Assembly: GCF_015244565.1 (NCBI RefSeq)
Contig: NZ_JABCQG010000008.1
Span: 1 to 64,000 of the forward strand
DNA from: Gluconobacter vitians
GTDB lineage: Bacteria; Pseudomonadota; Alphaproteobacteria; Acetobacterales; Acetobacteraceae
Length of the DNA stretch: 64,000 nt
Direction of reading: 5' to 3'
Shown here: positions 37,716-48,500 of the stretch, one piece after another
Numbering within the stretch: the first letter of the stretch is position 1
How the letters are laid out: the number at the start of each line of letters is the position of its first letter
Notes under the pieces: generated by a model
Told to the model about the DNA's origin: nothing
Database searches by the model: none
The model's input: the letters and a program-made list of their open reading frames with translations, nothing else
Position numbers and translations under genes: made by a program

Positions 37716-38678
37716 ATGAACACACGTTCTCTGGTCCTTCCCGAACTTCTTCCACTCCTTGAGGAAATTCCGACAGTCGATCTGTCTCCTGAATCCCTGC
37801 CCGCATTCCGCAGCGGACTGGAACAGACTGCTGGCCAGTCCTTCCTTCAGGCCGAAGACTATCCCGTCACCCTTGAGCGCCTGAACATCCCTGGCACGGA
37901 AAACGCACCCCCCATCCGCCTCCTGACCGTCCGCCCCCGCAAGGAGGCCACAGGCCCGCGCCCGGCACTGCTGCATCTGCATGGCGGCGGCTATTTCGCT
38001 GGCCAGCCCGAGCTCACCACGACCCAGCTCTGCCAGTTCGCACAGGAGCTGGACTGCGTGGTCATCTCCCCTGATTACCGCCTTACCCCCGAACATCCGT
38101 TTCCGGCCGCGATCGAGGACGCCTACACAACGCTCTGCTGGATCACCCGCAATGCCGACACACTCGGGATCGACGCTGGCCGCATCGGTTTGACCGGCGA
38201 AAGCGCGGGCGGCGGCCTTGCTGCGGGACTGGCTCTGCTGACCCGGGACCGCGAAGGACCGACGCTGCTGTTCCAGAACCTCGTCTATCCCGTGCTCGAC
38301 GACCACACGATTACGGGCCAGCCTGACGCTTCACCTGTCGGGGGCGAGTTCCTGTGGACCCGCGCCAGCAACACCTTCATGTGGACGGCCCTCCTCAATC
38401 CCGTAGCGCCCGGTTCGGCCGATGTCTCACCCTATGCCGCTCCCGCCCGCGCAACCGACCTGACCGATCTGCCCCCGGTTTATCTGTGTGTTGGCGCGCT
38501 GGACCTGTTTCTGGATGAAGATCTCGCCTATGCGCGGCGCCTGATCCATCAGGGTATCTCCGTAGAACTGGAAATCGTGCCCGGCGCCTGCCATATCTTC
38601 GACCAGACAGACACCCCGGTCGCCACCCGCTCCATCGCACGCCGGATTGACGCCATGAAACGCGGCTTCGGTCTCTGA
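37716..38678 (+). CDS. alpha/beta hydrolase, hormone-sensitive-lipase (GDXG) family esterase
   Basis: A 320-residue carboxylesterase-like protein. The oxyanion loop HLHGGGYFAGQ and the nucleophile elbow GESAGGGLA (Ser) define family IV. The rest of the triad is probably the Asp in ALDLFLDED and the His in GACHIFDQ. No signal peptide is visible, so it should be cytoplasmic and act on short acyl esters. It stands alone between a secreted-protein gene on the other strand and sucA. Confidence 0.87.
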   Translation: MNTRSLVLPELLPLLEEIPTVDLSPESLPAFRSGLEQTAGQSFLQAEDYPVTLERLNIPGTENAPPIRLLTVRPRKEATGPRPALLHLHGGGYFAGQPELTTTQLCQFAQELDCVVISPDYRLTPEHPFPAAIEDAYTTLCWITRNADTLGIDAGRIGLTGESAGGGLAAGLALLTRDREGPTLLFQNLVYPVLDDHTITGQPDASPVGGEFLWTRASNTFMWTALLNPVAPGSADVSPYAAPARATDLTDLPPVYLCVGALDLFLDEDLAYARRLIHQGISVELEIVPGACHIFDQTDTPVATRSIARRIDAMKRGFGL

Positions 38679-38810
38679 CAAAGGATGTTCGGGACAGGCA
38701 GAGATTGGCCCTCTTCTGCCAGTCCGCTAAACTGCGCGGCCATATGACAGCCCCCGGTTCCGCCTCTCCCCGGCAGGAGCGCGGCCCCCGGGGACACAGG
38801 AGACGAGTTC

Positions 38811-41468
38811 ATGGGCGACCATCACGATGACCGGGACGCCATCAATGGCGAAAACACCGTCTATCTGGCGGAGCTGCACACACGCTGGCAGCACGACCCG
38901 GCCTCTGTGGACCCGGCTTTCGCGTCCCTGTTCGAGACCCTCGGCTCCGACCGCCTGACCGGCCCGGACACGGCTGATCAGAACGATGCCAGTGCCGAGA
39001 GCCTGAAATTCGCCTATCGCCTGCGCGGGCATTCCATCGCAGGGCTGGACCCGCTTGGCCTCGCCCCCACACCCGACATTGCCGAACTGACGCCTCCGGG
39101 TGCGGACCGGGACCTGATCGCCCGTCTGCGCCGCGCCTATTGCGGCACCACGGCCGCCGAGTTCATGCATCTTCAGGACCCGGCCCAGCGCCAGTGGTGG
39201 ATCGACCGTCTGGAAAATCCGGCCCCCGGCCCGTCACTGGACCAGAAGCGCATTCTCCTCGCCCTGACCCGCGCCGAGGGCTTCGAGCAGTTCTGCCAGA
39301 AGCGCTTCATGGGCATGCGCCGCTTTGGCCTTGAAGGCGGCGAAAGCGTTATCGTGGCCCTAAGAACCCTGATCGATGCCGCGGCACAGGATGACGTACG
39401 TTCCGTCTCACTCGGCATGCCACATCGCGGCCGCCTGAACGTGATGGCCAACATCCTGCGCAAGCCGTTCGCCGCCATTTTCAGCGAATTCGCCGGCGCC
39501 TCTTTCAAACCCGATGACATCCAGGGCTCCGGAGACGTGAAGTACCATCTCGGCACCGCCACCACGCTTGAACATGCCGGCCACACCGTCCGCATCTCGC
39601 TCCTGCCCAACCCATCGCACCTGGAAGCGGTGGACCCGGTCGTGCTCGGCCGCGTCCGCGCCGATCAGGATCGCGAAAAGGATCGCAACCGCCAGCACCA
39701 TCTGGGCATTCTCGTCCATGGTGACGCGGCCTTCGCCGGTCAGGGCGTGGTGTACGAAACCCTCAGCCTCTCGAAGCTGGAAGGCTACCGGACGGGTGGT
39801 ACGGTTCACGTCATCATCAACAACCAGATCGGCTTCACCACCGTCCAGTCCGACGCCCATTCCGGCCTGCACAACACCGACATTGCCAAATCCGTTCAGG
39901 CCCCGATCCTGCACGTCAATGGCGACGATCCCGAAGCCGTCTCACGCTGTGCATTTTTGGCCCATGAATGGCGCCGCACGTTCCAGTCCGACATCGTGCT
40001 GGATGTCGTCTGCTATCGCCGTCACGGCCATAACGAGACCGACGAGCCCGCCTTCACGCAGCCCGCGATGGTCCACGCCATCCAGTCCCGCGCCACGACA
40101 CGCAGCCTTTATGCCGCTCATCTGATCCGCAGCGGCGTCATGACCAAAGCCGAAGTCGAGGAGATGTGGACCCACTTCCAACACCGTCTGGAAGAACAGT
40201 TCGAGAAATCCAAAACCTATCAGCCCGACGGGACGGACTGGCTGGACGGCCCCGAAGATCCGACCCGCCTGCAGGACGAACAGGACCGCATCCAGCCCAT
40301 GACCGGCGTACCTCTCCGGCGCCTTCAGGAAGTGGGAGAGGCCATCGGCACGATCCCCGAAGGTCTGGCCGTTCATCCGCGTCTGGCCCGGCAGATCATT
40401 GCCCGCGGCAAGGCCGTCGCCGATGGTGGTCCGATCGACTGGGCGACGGCCGAGGCCCTCGCTTTCGGAACACTGTCGATGGACGGACATCCCGTCCGCC
40501 TGTCCGGGCAGGACAGCCGCCGGGGCACGTTCAGCCAGCGTCATGCCGTCCTGTTCGATCAGGATACAGGACGCGAAGACACGCCCCTGACCCATATCGC
40601 ACCCCATCAGGCACCCCTGAACATCTGGAACTCGCCGCTCTCGGAATATGCCGTCCTCGGCTTCGAATACGGCTATTCTCTCGGCGATCCGGAAGCGCTG
40701 GTCCTGTGGGAAGCGCAATTCGGCGATTTCGCCAATGGCGCGCAGATCATCCTCGACCAGTTCATCGCCTCGGGCGAAACCAAATGGCTGCGGACCTCCG
40801 GCCTGACCCTGCTCCTGCCGCATGGCTATGAAGGCGGCGGCCCGGAACATTCCTCAGCCCGCCCCGAGCGCATCCTTCAGCTCTGCGCCGAAAACAACAT
40901 GCGCGTTTGTGACATCACCACGCCTGCCAACTATTTTCACGCCCTGCGCCGCCAGATCGCACGCCGCTGCCGCAAGCCGCTGGTCGTCTTCACGCCGAAA
41001 TCCCTGCTGCGCAACAAAGACGCGGTTTCGATGCTGGACGCGATGGGGCCGCACACACGTTTCCAGCCCGTCATCGCGGACCCGGCAAAGGAAGACGGCG
41101 CACGACGCATCATCCTGTGCACCGGCAAGGTCTATTATGATCTCGTTGCCGAACGGACGCGCCAGAACCGTGACGACGTCGCCATCATCCGCATCGAGCA
41201 GCTCTATCCATTTCCGCATCACACCCTGATGGAGCAGCTTGCCCGCCATCCGGACGCGGAACAGGTCCTGTGGTGTCAGGAAGAGCCACAGAACAACGGT
41301 GCCTGGATTTTCGTGGACCGTCGCATCGAACGCGCACTGCGGGGCTGCAATCATCGCGTGCAGCGTCCGGACTATGTCGGTCGCGAAGGCGCAGCCTCAC
41401 CCGCGACCGGTCTGCCCGGCGCTCATGCGGCCCAGCAGGCAAAACTGGTTCAAGACGCCCTGTCCTGA
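38811..41468 (+). CDS. sucA: 2-oxoglutarate dehydrogenase E1 component
   Basis: An 885-residue thiamine-diphosphate enzyme that decarboxylates 2-oxoglutarate and loads the succinyl group on E2. The N-terminal E2-binding helix (NGENTVYLAELHTRWQHDP) is followed by GLDPLG, the ThDP/Mg region HGDAAFAGQGVVYETLSLSKLEGYRTGGTVHVIINNQIGFTT and the C-terminal pyrimidine-binding domain (LPHGYEGGGPEHSSARPERILQL). It is shorter than E. coli SucA (about 930). The next gene is not sucB, so E2 and E3 must be elsewhere; Gluconobacter has an incomplete citric acid cycle. Confidence 0.93.
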   Translation: MGDHHDDRDAINGENTVYLAELHTRWQHDPASVDPAFASLFETLGSDRLTGPDTADQNDASAESLKFAYRLRGHSIAGLDPLGLAPTPDIAELTPPGADRDLIARLRRAYCGTTAAEFMHLQDPAQRQWWIDRLENPAPGPSLDQKRILLALTRAEGFEQFCQKRFMGMRRFGLEGGESVIVALRTLIDAAAQDDVRSVSLGMPHRGRLNVMANILRKPFAAIFSEFAGASFKPDDIQGSGDVKYHLGTATTLEHAGHTVRISLLPNPSHLEAVDPVVLGRVRADQDREKDRNRQHHLGILVHGDAAFAGQGVVYETLSLSKLEGYRTGGTVHVIINNQIGFTTVQSDAHSGLHNTDIAKSVQAPILHVNGDDPEAVSRCAFLAHEWRRTFQSDIVLDVVCYRRHGHNETDEPAFTQPAMVHAIQSRATTRSLYAAHLIRSGVMTKAEVEEMWTHFQHRLEEQFEKSKTYQPDGTDWLDGPEDPTRLQDEQDRIQPMTGVPLRRLQEVGEAIGTIPEGLAVHPRLARQIIARGKAVADGGPIDWATAEALAFGTLSMDGHPVRLSGQDSRRGTFSQRHAVLFDQDTGREDTPLTHIAPHQAPLNIWNSPLSEYAVLGFEYGYSLGDPEALVLWEAQFGDFANGAQIILDQFIASGETKWLRTSGLTLLLPHGYEGGGPEHSSARPERILQLCAENNMRVCDITTPANYFHALRRQIARRCRKPLVVFTPKSLLRNKDAVSMLDAMGPHTRFQPVIADPAKEDGARRIILCTGKVYYDLVAERTRQNRDDVAIIRIEQLYPFPHHTLMEQLARHPDAEQVLWCQEEPQNNGAWIFVDRRIERALRGCNHRVQRPDYVGREGAASPATGLPGAHAAQQAKLVQDALS

Positions 41469-41490
41469 ACCTTTTTACATCAGGAAAACC

Positions 41491-41652
41491 TCAGGTCGGG
41501 CCGCCCTGATAGCCATAGCTGCTGCGGCCCGCACCAACATTCCCATAGTCGTCGCCACGGAACTGCCGCGATCCCTGACCACCATAATCCGGCCCGCAGG
41601 CCGCAAGAGCCGCCAGCAGCGCAAGCGCCACCCCAATCCGAGCACGCGTCAT
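41491..41652 (-). CDS. small lipoprotein, 53 aa
   Basis: A 53-residue gene beginning MTRARIGVALALLAALAACG, with a short signal and lipobox LAAC (Cys19). The mature part is only 35 residues, rich in Gly, Tyr, Ser and Gln (PDYGGQGSRQFRG... SSYGYQGGPT). AGGGGA lies 9 bases before the ATG, a good ribosome site. Such tiny Gly/Tyr lipoproteins are common in Acetobacteraceae envelopes and have no known role. It converges with sucA. Confidence 0.6.
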   Translation of the reverse strand: MTRARIGVALALLAALAACGPDYGGQGSRQFRGDDYGNVGAGRSSYGYQGGPT

Positions 41653-41765
41653 CAGCGTTTCCCCTTAATGTCGTTCCGTTGCGCCACCCTACGCCGCAAA
41701 ACGGCCATGCGCTACAGTGCAACCCTGGCAGGAGACGATGGTTTTTACAGATTTTAAAGGGGAGT

Positions 41766-41841
41766 TGGTGAACCGGCTGGGACTCGAACCCAGGACCATT
41801 CGATTAAAAGTCGAATGCTCTACCAACTGAGCTACCGGTTC
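41766..41841 (-). tRNA. tRNA-Lys (anticodon TTT)
   Basis: A 76-base cloverleaf with encoded CCA: acceptor GAACCGG/CCGGTTC, D arm GCTCAGTTGGTAGAGC, anticodon stem TTCGA/TCGAA with loop CTTTTAA, and T loop TTCGAGT. It reads AAA and AAG. Confidence 0.96.
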
Positions 41842-42013
41842 ATCCGCACGCTGGCTACCCCACAACCCATGAGGGCGTCAACCTCATCTCCCTGAAAAAC
41901 AGGCCGTTTAGCCGGAGCCCTGCATGGTTTCCCACGCCGAAAGAGGCTATGGCCGCCAGACAGTCTGTTTTGCGGACGGCCGTTCCTTTTTCAGCTTCAT
42001 AAGGAAGAGAGAG

Positions 42014-42436
42014 ATGTCCATTCAGATTCTTCCCGGTCTCTTTCTCGAAGAAGACGAACTGAAAGTGACCTATATCCTGGCTTCCGGCCCGGGCGGACAG
42101 AACGTCAACAAGGTCGCCACCGCTGCACAGCTCCGGTTTGACGCTGCGCGTTCCCCTGCCCTTTCCGACCGTATCCGTACGCGGCTGATCGAACTCGCAG
42201 GCAGCCGCGCGACCCAGAATGGCGAAATCATCATCACGGGTCGCCGCTTTCGGACCCAGCAGCGGAACCGTGAAGACACCATCGAGCGTCTGGCAGAGCT
42301 GATCCGCAAGGCAGCTCACCGCCCGACATTCCGCGTTGCCACACGCCCGGGCAAAGCGGCGCGGCAGCGTCGCCTGGATGGCAAATCCCACCGGGCCGGC
42401 ATCAAGCGCAACCGGAAGGTCCGTCTTGACGACTGA
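42014..42436 (+). CDS. arfB: alternative ribosome-rescue factor / peptidyl-tRNA hydrolase ArfB
   Basis: A 140-residue class-I release-factor-like protein. The GGQ motif is in YILASGPGGQNVNKVATAAQLRF, and the C-terminal basic tail (RPGKAARQRRLDGKSHRAGIKRNRKVRLDD) enters the empty mRNA channel of stalled ribosomes. Lack of a codon-recognition domain separates it from PrfA/B. The ATG at 42014 is preceded by AAGGAAGAG. It rescues ribosomes on non-stop mRNAs. Confidence 0.92.
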   Translation: MSIQILPGLFLEEDELKVTYILASGPGGQNVNKVATAAQLRFDAARSPALSDRIRTRLIELAGSRATQNGEIIITGRRFRTQQRNREDTIERLAELIRKAAHRPTFRVATRPGKAARQRRLDGKSHRAGIKRNRKVRLDD

Positions 42437-42770
42437 GAGAGCACAGACCGAAACAGAGCCAACGCACATTTATGCGTCTTCAACTGCCATCTGATACGTT
42501 CAAGTAACATAGAATCGCGCCATTCAGCCCCTGAGCGCCTCAGCTACCACATGACCGACTTTGAAAATATGTTTCCCGGTTGATACCCGATTGGAAACAT
42601 CATGTCCGGAACAGGTACCCCCGCAGGCTTTTGTTGCCCTTATGCAACAGGCAGAAAATCTGTCACACGAATCATTTTTGCTACTTTCATGTAACGAGAT
42701 TTTATCATTACTCTTTCGAAACCCCCTCTGAACCCAAGAGCGGCGTCTCATGGAGGTATAGATAGTAGTA
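42437..42770. promoter_or_regulatory. regulatory spacer upstream of the TonB receptor gene
   Basis: This 334-base spacer has no gene. It includes an inverted repeat ATGTTTCC (42569-42576) / GGAAACAT (42593-42600) spaced by 16, a second smaller one TGTTGC...GCAACA near 42640, and AT-rich sequence with GGAGGT before the receptor ATG. These are candidate operator sites; no Fur-box match was evident. Confidence 0.4.
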
Positions 42771-45413
42771 ATGAAGTACCGGCATCGCATCTCCCTGCTC
42801 ATGACAACGGCCGTCTCGGTTATGCCCTGCATGTCTGCCATGGCCGCAACGACCACCGATCAGCCTGCCACCCGCCATCACAGCGCAAAGCCTACCAGCG
42901 CCGCTCACGCTGCTGCCCGGCCTGCCACAGCTTCAACGGCCAAGCCTGCGGCCGCACCGCGCCGCAAAAAGACCGACGTCAATTTCACGGGCGAAGCCGA
43001 AACGATCAACGTCACCACCGGTACCCATGCGACCAACCGCAAGGCGCGCGAAAGCTCGTCCCCCGTCAGCGTGATTTCGGCCGCAACCTTGCGCCATTCC
43101 GGCATGATGAACGTCGCCGACGCCCTGACGCGTACCTACGCTTCCATCAACGTTGTGGCCATGGGCGCGGATTCCGCAGCCCTGACGTCCTCCATCCAGA
43201 TGCGCGGTCTCGGTCCGAATGAAGTCCTGGTTCTGGTGGACGGCAAGCGCCGCCACAACACAGCCAACATCACGGCCGATGCCGGCCCGCAGTTCGGCTC
43301 CACAGGCGCCGATCTGAACACGATCCCCGCAAGCGCCATCGACCATATCGAAGTGCTGGAAGACGGTGCCGCCGCGATGTACGGCTCCGACGCCATTGCA
43401 GGCGTGGTGAACATCATCACCAAGAAGCAGGCACACGCCATCCACACTTCTGTGCAGACCGGCGCAAACGCCTATAACGGCGACGGCTGGCAGTACAAGG
43501 TTGATGCCGATGGTGGTGTGAAATGGGGCAATGACGGCTACCTGCATCTCAGCGGCGAAGTCTATCACACCGATCACATGGTCGTCGGCGCACGCGATCA
43601 CCGCCTGATCGGAAGCTGGCCCACCAATGCCACCACGACGGGTTACTATACCGGCCTCGTTCCAAACGCGATGAACGTGCCTGCTGATTCCAACAAGATC
43701 ATGAGCACGCCGGAAGAGACCCGCGAAAGCCTCGCCATCGACTTCGGCAAGACCCTTACCGAAGGCGTGAATTTCTACGGCCTCATCACCTACATGCACC
43801 GCCATGGCGAAGCCTATGAAAACTACCGGACGCCGGCGATCGCGCCGACCATGTATCCGGCCGGTTTCTCACCGCTCGAAACATCGGAAGAGAACGATTA
43901 CGCCGCTACACTTGGCCTCAAGGGAGACAATTTCTTCGGGTTCGACTGGGATCTGAGCACCACATACGGCGCGGATGGCAACAAGATCGGCAACAAGAAC
44001 ACGGCCAATACGGGCATGCTCGCCAGCACCTGCTCGACCGATCCGACGTCGTCCTATTATTCAACCGATGGCTGCGGCTGGTCACCCAACACGACGCGTG
44101 CCGAAACCTATCGCATGGCGCAGTGGACCAACAATCTGGATTTCCGCCGCCAGTTCAACATCGCCCATACCGTTCCGATGACACTGGCCTTCGGTGGCGA
44201 GCATCGTCTCGAAACCTATCAGATCAAGGCCGGTACCCCGCCGTCCTATGAACTGGGTGGGACGCAGGGCTATGCCGGTCTCGGCCCCAACAGTGCCGGC
44301 AACTGGAGCCGTGACATCTGGGCGGCCTATATTGATGGCGACTTCCATCCGCTCAAGCACTGGGATCTCGATTTCGCCGGGCGTTTCGAGCACTACACCG
44401 ATGTCGGCAACACGGAAAACGGCAAGGTCTCGACCCGTTACGACGTAACCAGCAAGATTGCGCTCCGCGGCACGATCAGCACCGGCTTCCGTGCGCCCAC
44501 CCTGGCCGAGCAGCATTACAGCGCCATGAACGTGGACCCGACCGGCGCCTCTGGTCTGCTTCCCGTCAGTTCAACGGCCGCACGCGTCCTGGGTGCCAGT
44601 GCCCTGAAGCCGGAGCGCTCCGTCAGCGCCAGCGGTGGTATCGTTGTGGAACCCGTGAAGAACTTCCATGTCGAAGCGGACGTCTATCAGATCAATCTGC
44701 GTGACCGCATCGTGGGTGGTGGCACCGTCAAGGGCGAGTCCGCCATCGAGGCTATTGAAGCCATGGGATATTCCCTGCCGCTCAACAGCATCACGCCTGA
44801 CAACGTGTCCGCCTACTACATGACCAACGGCGCCAGCACCCGCACGCAGGGTCTGGATATCAAAGCGGATTACATGATCCGCTTCCACAATGCCGGTAAC
44901 CTGAACCTCAGCATGGCGCTGGACCTGAACCGTACGCGCCTACACCACAATGGCACCGACACCAACGGCAATCCGCTGCTGAATGCCCAGAACATCGCCT
45001 ATATCACGACCGCCTATCCGCGCAGCAAGATCATCCTGAACGCGCTCTATACGGTCGGAAAATGGGACTTCAACGTCCGTCAGACACGGTATGGCGAAAC
45101 CACGTCCATGCTGACCTACTACGACTGGACGGACAAGACGCTCCCCTGCCCGAGCGGTGGAAGCCTGGCCTATTCCAACAGCTGCTTTGCGCAGTTCAAG
45201 AATACGCCGCGCTGGCTGACGGATATCGAAGTCGGCTACCGCTTCAACAGCAACTGGCATCTGGCGATCGGCGCGAACAACATCTTCAACGTCCGCCCCC
45301 GTCGCGTCCAGCAGATCAACAACTCCCGCGGCGCCCAGATCTACGACCAGTTCTCGCTGCAAGTGCCCATCACGGGCGGTTATTACTACGGACGGATCAA
45401 CGCCAACTTCTGA
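42771..45413 (+). CDS. TonB-dependent outer-membrane receptor
   Basis: An 880-residue receptor with a signal peptide (KYRHRISLLMTTAVSVMPCMSAMAA) and an unusual Ala/Thr/Pro/His-rich stretch of about 40 residues. The plug domain follows: a TonB-box-like ETINVTT, SPVSVISAATLRHSGMMNVADAL and LDGKR-type VLVLVDGKRRHN. A long 22-strand barrel ends YYYGRINANF with a terminal Phe. It imports a ligand such as an iron chelate or sugar with TonB energy; the ligand is not evident. The barrel resembles the TonB receptors common in Gluconobacter, not a specific named one. It is transcribed alone, with a terminator after it. Confidence 0.88.
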   Translation: MKYRHRISLLMTTAVSVMPCMSAMAATTTDQPATRHHSAKPTSAAHAAARPATASTAKPAAAPRRKKTDVNFTGEAETINVTTGTHATNRKARESSSPVSVISAATLRHSGMMNVADALTRTYASINVVAMGADSAALTSSIQMRGLGPNEVLVLVDGKRRHNTANITADAGPQFGSTGADLNTIPASAIDHIEVLEDGAAAMYGSDAIAGVVNIITKKQAHAIHTSVQTGANAYNGDGWQYKVDADGGVKWGNDGYLHLSGEVYHTDHMVVGARDHRLIGSWPTNATTTGYYTGLVPNAMNVPADSNKIMSTPEETRESLAIDFGKTLTEGVNFYGLITYMHRHGEAYENYRTPAIAPTMYPAGFSPLETSEENDYAATLGLKGDNFFGFDWDLSTTYGADGNKIGNKNTANTGMLASTCSTDPTSSYYSTDGCGWSPNTTRAETYRMAQWTNNLDFRRQFNIAHTVPMTLAFGGEHRLETYQIKAGTPPSYELGGTQGYAGLGPNSAGNWSRDIWAAYIDGDFHPLKHWDLDFAGRFEHYTDVGNTENGKVSTRYDVTSKIALRGTISTGFRAPTLAEQHYSAMNVDPTGASGLLPVSSTAARVLGASALKPERSVSASGGIVVEPVKNFHVEADVYQINLRDRIVGGGTVKGESAIEAIEAMGYSLPLNSITPDNVSAYYMTNGASTRTQGLDIKADYMIRFHNAGNLNLSMALDLNRTRLHHNGTDTNGNPLLNAQNIAYITTAYPRSKIILNALYTVGKWDFNVRQTRYGETTSMLTYYDWTDKTLPCPSGGSLAYSNSCFAQFKNTPRWLTDIEVGYRFNSNWHLAIGANNIFNVRPRRVQQINNSRGAQIYDQFSLQVPITGGYYYGRINANF

Positions 45414-45437
45414 GACCGTTTTTCCAACTGCCCCTAG

Positions 45438-45469
45438 AAAAAGGCGTCCCATACAGGGGCGCCTTTTTT
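45438..45469 (+). terminator. terminator after the TonB receptor gene
   Basis: AAAAAGGCGTCCC pairs with GGGGCGCCTTTTTT across ATACA, with a T tail. Confidence 0.88.
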
Positions 45470-45513
45470 GTTGAAACTGCGCTCCAGACCAGCGCCTGAG
45501 AGAATGGACAAAG

Positions 45514-45549
45514 AAAAAGGTCTCACCCCCGAAGGGATGAGGCCTTTTT
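45514..45549 (-). terminator. terminator after the Hint-domain protein gene
   Basis: AAAAAGG-TCTCA pairs with TGAGGCCTTTTT (one bulge) around a CCCC/GGG loop, with A/T runs on both sides. It lies 21 bases past the stop of the minus-strand gene. Confidence 0.8.
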
Positions 45550-45569
45550 CAGTTTCAGACCGGATGGTC

Positions 45570-48500
45570 TTAGGCAGTGTGGGCCGTTTCGGCTTCTTCC
45601 GAAGCGACCAGATACGGGCCTGCGGCCAGAACCTGGATGGCCAGCATGCCGAGGCTGTTCGGCTGACGTGCCGTCAGGGACAGCATGGCGTTGCCGTTTG
45701 TCCAGCGCGCTGCGATGTTTTCCTGAACATCCCAGCCAGCCAGACCAGCTTCCGTCAGGTGCTGGTCGATGCGGATCGTGTTGCCAGAGTCGAACAGCGT
45801 GATCTCACCGACGAGAACACCGAGGTCACGACGGTCATCCACGAACGGTCCAACCGTCTCGCTCGGGCGGGACGTGCGGGACATCAGGCGAACTTCCGTC
45901 ACGTCGGACGGGATCATGAACATCACGCGGTCATTGGCGGTCCGAACCTGATGAATGGTCTGGCCCGTGCTGGTGACGAGATGCAGACCCGAGTCTTCGG
46001 TCAGGACCGGAGCCGGGCTGGTGTTCTCAAGACCGGCGTTGATGGCGCGGGCTTCGATCTCACGGAAGATCGGCTCGACCACCTCGTGGCTGACAACCAG
46101 CGGTGCAGCTGCGTCATCATTCCAGTTGCGTGCACGGCCACCGAGCGACACGACGGTGCCGTTCTGGCGGAAGGAGTGACGGTTCCCGGTATCGAGATAG
46201 CTTTCCGTCATCATGCCATCAGCCATGATCACCGAATGCTCTGCCGTTTCCACATGGAAGTAGTCATAGGACGGCATGGTGCGGTCATAGACCACGGAAC
46301 GACCGTTCACGAGCATACGGGCCGGGATGAAGCCGCCATTGATGAACAGGCAGTGCTCCGGCGTGACCAGCATGTCCTTGTAAGGCACGCCCTCAGCCAG
46401 CGCATCCTTCATGATGCGGACCGGATAACCTGCCTCGGCATCGCTCAGACCCGTCTTGGCAACCATATGTGCCCGGCCGGCCCAGGTGACGGTGCGCTCA
46501 ACGGCCTCACCATTCACGAAAGCCAGAACCGTGCTGCCCAGACGCAGGGTCTCGACGGCAACGTCGCCTTCCGGCGTACGGATCATGCTGCCTGCGAGGA
46601 AGCAGGTCGTGGTGCCATTGTCTTCAACAATCCAGCCGTTGCTGCCGTCCTGAACGATGGTCGCCGTGGCGGCAGGCGTGAAACCGTCAGCCGTATGGAT
46701 GTTGCCATAGGTCAGCTGGCGGCCGTCAGCCAGCGTGATCGTCAGGGTGTAGGAGCCATCGTTATTCGGCGTGTAGGTCGCAGCCGTCGGAGCGGATGTG
46801 ACACCGGAGATACCGAAATGCGTGTTGGCGGACACACCGTTGATGACGATGTTCTGGTTGTTGGCCGAGTTGTTATGCAGGAAGCCGTTGGCTTCGACAT
46901 AAACCGTATTCACCGTCGAAGGATCAACATTGATGGTGTTGATGCTTTCGCTCGGGTCCAGGAACAGGCTGCTGTCCTGCGACAGGTTGACCGTACCGCC
47001 ACTGATCCAGAGCGGGTTGGTCGCCGAGCCCAGCGTGGCGTTGATCAGGTTGATCGTGCCGCCGTTATTGACGTTGTTGGTATCGAACACGACGTTGTTG
47101 TCGTTGTTCATGATCGTGATCGTACCGTCGTCACGGTTCATCGTGACGCCGCCGAGTTCAACCTTCGACGGGGTGTTGATCAGGATCGTGCCGTCGTTTT
47201 CGAAGCCGGCCGTGGCAAAGACATAGCCGTTGTAGTTGTTGCCGCCATTTGCCGTGATTTCCAGCGTGCTGTTCTGCCAGACGCTGAGGCTGCGGATCTG
47301 GTTGTAGGACGGTGCGTTGGCGACAACGGTAGTCGGCGTGGTGTTACCGTAATAGCCGACATTGACGTCAGCATTCTGCTCGCTCTGCGGAATGGCGTCG
47401 CCGTTGAAGGAGTTGCCCGTCGTATTAATGACATGGCCCTGGCCGTCATACAGCGTCCAGTTCTTCGGATCGTACCAGTCACCGCCGGTGGCGGGACCGG
47501 TCCAGCGCCATGCGGCATCGTGATTGTGATAGCTGACGGCATTGGTGCTGTACTGGGAGGTGTCACCACCGGCGCTGGCTGCCGCAGCGGCCGTCGAAGC
47601 CATCTGCTGGTGCAGATCGCTCGTAGCATAAGACGCCGAAGCCGTGCTCGTACCGGCATCTTCGATCAGCCAGCCCTGCGTTCCGTCCTGGACGATCGTT
47701 GCGTGGGCAGCAGGCGTGAAGCCGTCTGCGACATGAACCGTCGGATAGGTAATGGCACGACCGTTACTGAGATTGATCGTCAGGGTGTAGGACCCGTCGG
47801 AGTTCTCGGCATAGGTGGCGGAGGTCGGCGTGGAGTCACCGCCGCTCAGGACACCAAAATGGGTGTTTTCAGACACGCCGTTGATAACGGTGTTCTGCAC
47901 GGAACCGCTGTCGTTGGTGTAGAGGTTCCGGACATAGATCGTGTTGACGCTTGCCGGATCGACGTTAAGCGTGGAGCCTTCGCCATACAGACCTGCAACG
48001 AGCGTGCTGTTCTGAAGGTTGACCGTACCACCAGCGATCGAAACGGGAGCGGTCTCGCTGCCAAGGGTCGAGTTGACCAGGTTCAGCGTACCGTTGTTCA
48101 GGCGCGCATCGTCAAGCGTCACGTTCCCGTTGTTGTTCATGATCGTCAGGGTGCCGTCGCCTGACGTCACGCCGCCGAGTTCGACCTTGGACGGGGTATC
48201 GACGATGATCGTACCGTAGTTTTCCAGACCGGCCGTTGCGAAAACATTTCCGTTTCCGCCCTGCGCCGTGATCTTCAGGGTGCTGTTCTGCCAGACGCTG
48301 AGGCTGCGGATCTGGTTGTAAAGCACGGCATTCGATACGACCACGAACGGCGTGGTGTTGCCGTAATAACCGACATTGACGTCCGCATTCTGCTCGCTCT
48401 GGGGAATGGCGTCGCCGCTGAAGGAGCTATCGGTCGTGTCCACCGGATTGCCGGCATTTTTCAGAGCCCAGTTGCTCGGATCGGACCAGTCACCGCCCGT

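Noticed and set aside
45468..48164. 898-codon open frame opposite the Hint/repeat gene
   Set aside because: It shows repeated V/D/R patterns that only mirror the Asn/Thr/Gly repeats of the minus-strand gene; it overlaps both terminators and has no ribosome site.
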